The translations under genes and the position numbers were made by a program. The notes under the pieces are model-generated. The model saw only the letters and a program-made list of their open reading frames with translations, was not told the origin of the DNA and searched no databases. Shown here one piece after another: positions 15,896 through 19,088 of a stretch of DNA of 19,088 bases. Numbering within the stretch: the first letter of the stretch is position 1; each line of letters opens with the position of its first letter. Origin of the DNA: Planctomycetota bacterium. Its GTDB lineage: Bacteria > Planctomycetota > PUPC01. Where the stretch lies: contig PWKM01000044.1 in NCBI GenBank assembly GCA_003559755.1, positions 1 to 19,088 on the forward strand, given 5' to 3'.

Positions 15896-16357
15896 ATGAA
15901 GACGAACATCCTGGTCCCGATTGATTTTTCAGGCGTGACCGCGCCGGTTCTGCGCGAGGCGGCCACGCTGGCCGATGTTTTCGACGCCAAGCTGTGGCTC
16001 ATCCACGTCGCTCCGCCCGACCCCGAGTTCGTGGGATTCGACGCCGGCCCCCAGATGGTCCGGGAGCTGGTCGCCGCCGAGATTCGCAGGGCGAAGAGCC
16101 GCCTGGAACGCTACCAGCGGCTGCTGGCAGAGAACGGGCTGGAGAGTGAGGCCCTGGTGGTATCGGGACAGATCGCCGACAAAGTCCTCGAGAAGGCCGA
16201 GGAGCTGGACGTGGACCGGATCGTTCTCGGCTCGCACGGGCGTGGAGCGCTCTATCAAATGCTCGTCGGAAGTGTGTGCGAGCGGGTGCTGCGGCGAGCC
16301 CACTGCTCCGTCGTCGTCGTGCCCGACCCCGCCCGGCGGAAAAAGCGGCCGCGGTGA
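15896..16357 (+). CDS. Universal stress protein (UspA family, ATP-binding type)
   Basis: 153 aa, a single Usp domain of normal length. ATG 15896 follows GAGGGAGG (15885-15892); an upstream in-frame start at 15794 adds 34 residues with no similarity and overlaps the promoter. The fold begins with MKTNILVPIDFS and has the ATP-binding pattern G2xG9xG(S/T) as GSHG at 112-115 and GS at 125-126, ending in CSVVVVP. It therefore belongs to the nucleotide-binding (MJ0577-like) group rather than the non-binding UspA group. Such proteins accumulate on starvation and other stress; the molecular role is often unclear. It is divergent from murD and convergent with the lipoprotein gene, with only 9 bp between stops. 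Confidence 0.92.
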   Translation: MKTNILVPIDFSGVTAPVLREAATLADVFDAKLWLIHVAPPDPEFVGFDAGPQMVRELVAAEIRRAKSRLERYQRLLAENGLESEALVVSGQIADKVLEKAEELDVDRIVLGSHGRGALYQMLVGSVCERVLRRAHCSVVVVPDPARRKKRPR

Positions 16358-16366
16358 ACGAGCGGC

Positions 16367-17209
16367 TTATTCCCCATCGAGCTGCATCGCGTCCCGCCGG
16401 TCGATCAGCGCCCGCACTCGTTCGAAGTTGCTGCGATAGGCGTCCCGGGGGCGAGCGTCGATCGCCCGGAGGTAGCATTCGCCTGCGGCCTCGAGGTCGC
16501 CGGCCGCCTCGCTGAGGAAGCCGAGCGCGTTCCATGCGGCGGCGTCATCCGGGTTCTTCTCGACCGCTTCGGTCAACTCCACCACGGCCGCTGCGGGGTC
16601 CTCCTTGAGCTTGCGGATCGCCCTGCGTGTCCTGCCTCTTCCCGAGAGCGGGCCGGGGGTATGGCCCCGAACGGCGACCGGTCTGGGCGAGATGTCCGCG
16701 ATGAACGTTTCGATGCAGGCCCGGACCAGTTCCTCACCGAGCAACTCCGGGTCGGTGGCATACCGGGCGAGTCGGTCCCTGTCGGCGGCGGTCGGCCGCA
16801 CGACGACCGAGAACAGCAGGTCGCCGGCTTCGGTCGCCCCCGCGATGGCGACGGCGACGTCCGCGGCGACCGCCTGGACCGGCTCGCCGTCCTGCTCGGG
16901 GCGCACCGCCTGCTCGTCGGTGATCCTGCACCGCACCCTGCCGCCGAGAACCATTGTCCCCGCTCGCGGTCTTGCGGCCAGTTCATAATGCGGGCTGTTT
17001 GCGATGCGGTTCGTCAGGATGCGAGTCGCCAGTTGGCCCATTGCCGGGTCGGTCTCCGGCTCGGCCTCGAACATCTCGACGGAGATCGTCCGGGGGCTGG
17101 CGTCGGCGGGGATGAGGAGCGGCGGCATCCGGTGCTCGATGGGGAACGTACCGCCACAGCCGGCCAACACGAGGGTCAGGAACGCAATTGGGGCGACACA
17201 GGTCCTCAC
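16367..17209 (-). CDS. Predicted lipoprotein with C-terminal TPR repeats
   Basis: 280 aa from GTG 17209, preceded by a strong GGAGGA (17215-17220) at 5 nt. The N-terminus MRTCVAPIAFLTLVLAGCGG is a lipoprotein signal peptide with lipobox LAGC and acylated Cys18, so the protein should be anchored on the outer face of a membrane. Residues about 30-185 form one domain I do not recognise (ATRILTNRI, SPHYELAARP, TMVLGGRV). Its layout, with a small-domain strand and repeated self-comparison phrases, resembles other envelope assembly lipoproteins only in general style. A partial and a full tetratricopeptide repeat follow (about 205-257: VVELTEAVEKNPDD, AAWNALGFLSEAAGDLEAAGECYLRAI). It appears monocistronic. 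Its function is unknown. Confidence 0.82.
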   Translation of the reverse strand: MRTCVAPIAFLTLVLAGCGGTFPIEHRMPPLLIPADASPRTISVEMFEAEPETDPAMGQLATRILTNRIANSPHYELAARPRAGTMVLGGRVRCRITDEQAVRPEQDGEPVQAVAADVAVAIAGATEAGDLLFSVVVRPTAADRDRLARYATDPELLGEELVRACIETFIADISPRPVAVRGHTPGPLSGRGRTRRAIRKLKEDPAAAVVELTEAVEKNPDDAAAWNALGFLSEAAGDLEAAGECYLRAIDARPRDAYRSNFERVRALIDRRDAMQLDGE

Positions 17210-17310
17210 GGGTTTCCTCCGCGACTTTTCGATTGGTTGGGAAACGACCTTTTTTCGCTAAACATCAGTTCACCTCGCCGATAACCATTGCGGACCAGAC
17301 GGCCCGCTAT

Positions 17311-17315
17311 GGAGG
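17311..17315 (+). promoter_or_regulatory. Ribosome-binding site that decides the zinc-ribbon gene start
   Basis: GGAGG lies 5 nt before ATG 17321. In-frame starts upstream (TTG 17288, ATG 17309) have no such site, and GGAGG falls inside the coding of the longer versions. Confidence 0.65.
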
Positions 17316-17320
17316 CGATT

Positions 17321-17608
17321 ATGGGACATCGCACCTACACGCCCGGCCGCTCGAAACGGCGTGGCAACCGCCGCACACGGAGCGGACCCGGCCGCCACAA
17401 CCGCAAGAAGGTGGACCTCACCCGCCCCGAGGCCGCCGTCCGCATCTGCCTGGGCTGCAACAACCCGTTCCGGTCGCACGGCCCGTGGAATCGGTTCTGC
17501 AACCGCTGCCACGCGGCGAACCACGACGAGCACGAGCCGGTGACCTACCGGGTCCCCCGGGAGTACCGCGACGTGCTGTTCGACGCGGACGATTTCTGGG
17601 GCACCTGA
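17321..17608 (+). CDS. Small basic zinc-ribbon protein, function unknown
   Basis: 95 aa from ATG 17321. The first 30 residues are strongly basic and rich in Arg, Lys and Gly (GRSKRRGNRRTRSGPGRHNR), which suggests nucleic-acid binding. Then comes a zinc ribbon with Cys43-x2-Cys46 (CLGC) and Cys60-x2-Cys63 (CNRC) separated by 13 residues, including FRSHGPWNRF. Short bacterial proteins with the pattern CLxC...F.S.G..NR.C..C are known as uncharacterised zinc-binding proteins. The C-terminal 30 residues (EYRDVLFDADDFWGT) are acidic. It lies between the divergent lipoprotein gene and the convergent dapF with 48 bp to the latter's stop. No clear promoter is seen. The motif and the strong ribosome site support a real gene; no function can be named. 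Confidence 0.78.
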   Translation: MGHRTYTPGRSKRRGNRRTRSGPGRHNRKKVDLTRPEAAVRICLGCNNPFRSHGPWNRFCNRCHAANHDEHEPVTYRVPREYRDVLFDADDFWGT

Positions 17609-17656
17609 CCGCTCGGGCATGCGCTCGGGCCGCCTTGCAGGGGCTGGCCGCCGCCC

Positions 17657-18493
17657 TCACCCCAGGTCGATCTCGCCCCGGAACACCTCGACGGCCGGGC
17701 CGGTCATATAGACCATGTCGTCCGGCCCCCATTCGATCTCCAGGTCTCCGCCCCGCAGATACACGACGATCGAGCGGTCGGTCCACCCGTTCAGGGCGCA
17801 GGCCACCGCCGTTGCCGAGGCCCCGGTCCCGCAGGCGAGGGTCTCGCCCGCCCCGCGCTCCCAGGTCCGGCTGCGCACCTCGCCGGCCGAGAGGACCTGC
17901 ACGAACTCGACGTTGGTCCGTGCCGGGAAACTGGGATGCTGTTCGATGGCCGGGCCGTGCTCGGTCACCGGGTAGTCCGCCGGGTCCTGGTCGATGCGGA
18001 TGACGGTGTGGGGGTTGCCCATCGAGACGCAGGTCACCTGGAACGTGCGGCCGTCGACGTCCAGCGGCTCGGAAATGACCCGGCCGGGAGGACCCTCCAT
18101 CGGAATCCGGCTCCGCTCCAAGAGCGGCTTTCCCATATTGACGCGGCTCCGGACGACGCTTCCCGCCTCGATCGAGAGCTCGAGGTGCTTCACGCCGGCG
18201 AGCGTATCGACATCCATCTCGGCACCCGAGACGATGCCCTGTTCATAGGCGTATTTAGCGACGCATCGGATCGCATTGCCGCACATCTCGGCCTCGCTGC
18301 CGTCGGGATTGAACATCCGCATGCGCAGGTCGGCCGTATCGGCGGGCAGGATCAGGACCAGGCCGTCGCCCCCGATCCCGAAGTGGCGGTCGCTCACCGT
18401 CCGCGCCGCCTGTTCAGGTTCGGGCACATCTTCCTCGAACCCGTCGACGAAGATGTAATCGTTTCCGCAGCCGTGCATCTTGATGAACCGCAT
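17657..18493 (-). CDS. dapF: Diaminopimelate epimerase
   Basis: 278 aa, normal for DapF. It converts LL- to meso-diaminopimelate, the last but one step to lysine and the peptidoglycan cross-linking residue. Both catalytic cysteines are in place: Cys71 in NPDGSEAEMCGNAIRC and Cys221 in ERGAGETLACGTGASA. The start MRFIKMHGCGNDYIFVDG and the segments DRHFGIGGDGLV and VSMGNPHTVI are conserved. ATG 18493 has GGAGGT (18500-18505) at 6 nt; an in-frame extension up to 18871 is rejected because it crosses the promoter and overlaps the divergent gene. It is monocistronic as far as visible and divergent from the SDR epimerase gene. With murD it shows that the organism makes DAP-type peptidoglycan. Confidence 0.96.
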   Translation of the reverse strand: MRFIKMHGCGNDYIFVDGFEEDVPEPEQAARTVSDRHFGIGGDGLVLILPADTADLRMRMFNPDGSEAEMCGNAIRCVAKYAYEQGIVSGAEMDVDTLAGVKHLELSIEAGSVVRSRVNMGKPLLERSRIPMEGPPGRVISEPLDVDGRTFQVTCVSMGNPHTVIRIDQDPADYPVTEHGPAIEQHPSFPARTNVEFVQVLSAGEVRSRTWERGAGETLACGTGASATAVACALNGWTDRSIVVYLRGGDLEIEWGPDDMVYMTGPAVEVFRGEIDLG

Positions 18494-18515
18494 CGCTGGA
18501 CCTCCGTTTGGTGCC

Positions 18516-18545
18516 CGCATTATCGCAGAATCGGTTCGCATTATC
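18516..18545. repeat. Direct repeat CGCATTATC, two copies 21 bp apart
   Basis: CGCATTATC occurs at 18516-18524 and 18537-18545 (GATAATGCG on the minus strand). The copies coincide with the -10 and -35 of the dapF promoter and are two helical turns apart. Confidence 0.45.
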
Positions 18546-18547
18546 AA
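18519..18547 (-). promoter_or_regulatory. Predicted sigma-70-type promoter of dapF
   Basis: Minus strand TTGATA (18547-18542), a 17-bp spacer, GATAAT (18524-18519). The start near 18512 gives a leader of about 19 nt with the GGAGGT site. Confidence 0.7.
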
Positions 18548-18570
18548 ACGGCTCGCACCGAGCTGCGGCT

Positions 18571-18599
18571 TTGACGGTCGTCGGCATCGAGCATATAAT
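18571..18599 (+). promoter_or_regulatory. Strong sigma-70-type promoter of the SDR epimerase gene
   Basis: TTGACG (18571-18576), a 17-bp spacer, perfect TATAAT (18594-18599); eleven of twelve consensus bases. The start near 18606 leaves a leader of about 35 nt. Confidence 0.85.
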
Positions 18600-18640
18600 G
18601 GGCCGCAAACGAAACCGCACCCAAGAGGAGACAGCAAGCG

Positions 18641-19088
18641 ATGACAGGCAGCGTGATGATAACCGGGATCACCGGTATGATCGGCGGACGGCTCGGGAGG
18701 ACCCTGGCTGACGGCGACTGGGAGGTCCACGGCGTGGCCCGGTTCTCGAAAGCTCATCCGTCGATGGACGAGGTGAGAAGCTGGGGCGTCACCCCCTGGA
18801 GGTGCGACCTGACGACTGACTCGCTGGACGACCTCCCCGACGTCGACTACCTCATCCACCAGGCCTGCCAATGGGATGCCCCGAAGGGGGAGTTCGATGA
18901 TCCGCAGGATGTGGTCACGATGAATACCACGATGGCCCTGAAGGTGATGTATCGGTGGCGGGACGCTGACGCGGCGGTGCTGGCATCCACCGGCGGAGTG
19001 ATCTCCGAGTCATCGGAAGCGGCCACCGAGAACAGCCCGCCCGACCCCGGGCCGGAAGGATATCACCTGGGCAAGTTCGCGATGGAGC
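18641..19088 (+). CDS. NAD(P)-dependent epimerase/dehydratase, extended SDR (3' truncated by window edge)
   Basis: 149 codons from ATG 18641, still open at the window end. A purine-rich AAGAGGAG (18623-18630) lies 10 nt upstream, a slightly long spacing. The dinucleotide-binding GxxGxxG is seen as TGITGMIGGRLG (Gly9, Gly12, Gly15). The catalytic Ser/Thr region is VLASTGG (Ser116/Thr117), and YxxxK is YHLGK (Tyr141, Lys145). The motif SPPDPGPEGYHLGK and the HQACQWD segment fit the nucleotide-sugar epimerase type of extended SDR, but the substrate-binding half is outside the window. Its strong promoter and divergent position from dapF suggest a well-expressed separate unit. The family is sure; the substrate is unknown. 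Confidence 0.9.
   Translation, partial: MTGSVMITGITGMIGGRLGRTLADGDWEVHGVARFSKAHPSMDEVRSWGVTPWRCDLTTDSLDDLPDVDYLIHQACQWDAPKGEFDDPQDVVTMNTTMALKVMYRWRDADAAVLASTGGVISESSEAATENSPPDPGPEGYHLGKFAME

Noticed and set aside
18494..18871. Extended dapF start
   Set aside because: It would cross the dapF promoter and overlap the divergent SDR gene; MRFIKMHGCGNDY is the conserved start.

Overview
This is a GC-rich bacterial window with dense genes, short intergenic gaps, strong purine-rich ribosome-binding sites, ATG/GTG starts and promoters that read like housekeeping sigma-70 sites (TTGAnn, 16-17 bp, TATAAT-like). The gene content suggests a Planctomycetota/PVC-type bacterium, perhaps Phycisphaerae-like. 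The reasons are a MoxR-DUF58-BatA-like operon with two very large VWA membrane proteins, a URO-D-fold methyltransferase-like protein, peptidoglycan/lysine genes and a permease-less PTS. This taxonomy is inference from gene style and was not computed.

Layout. 1-6165 (+): the end of a MoxR AAA+ ATPase, a DUF58 protein, and two large membrane-anchored von Willebrand A proteins (730 and 792 aa), apparently one operon. 6306-7367 (+): URO-D superfamily protein with its own promoter. 7381-9466 (-): exodeoxyribonuclease III and bifunctional RibBA, separated by a strong hairpin with a T-run that lies just before the xth ribosome-binding site. 9648-9732 (+): tRNA-Leu(UAG) with encoded CCA. 9882-12739 (-): a four-gene operon hpf, ptsN-like EIIA, ptsH, ptsI with a good promoter at 12797-12825. 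13001-13804 (+): a divergently transcribed amidohydrolase-fold protein whose metal ligands are largely replaced, behind a ~100-nt structured leader. 13835-15728 (-): murD (predicted leaderless) followed by a PilZ protein. 15896-16357 (+): universal stress protein. 16367-17209 (-): TPR lipoprotein. 17321-17608 (+): small basic zinc-ribbon protein. 17657-18493 (-): dapF, divergent from 18641-19088 (+), the start of an extended-SDR epimerase.

How the parts work together. The first operon looks like an envelope chaperone/VWA system of the Bat type. MurD and DapF supply peptidoglycan and meso-diaminopimelate. EI, HPr and a PtsN-type EIIA without any EIIB/EIIC gene form a phosphorelay that is probably regulatory rather than for sugar transport, and it is co-transcribed with the ribosome hibernation factor.

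There is no CRISPR array, insertion sequence, phage gene or defence island, and no gene-free stretch longer than 300 bases. The most unusual items are the hpf-PTS operon, the metal-ligand-poor amidohydrolase with its folded leader, the xth leader hairpin and the leaderless murD promoter.
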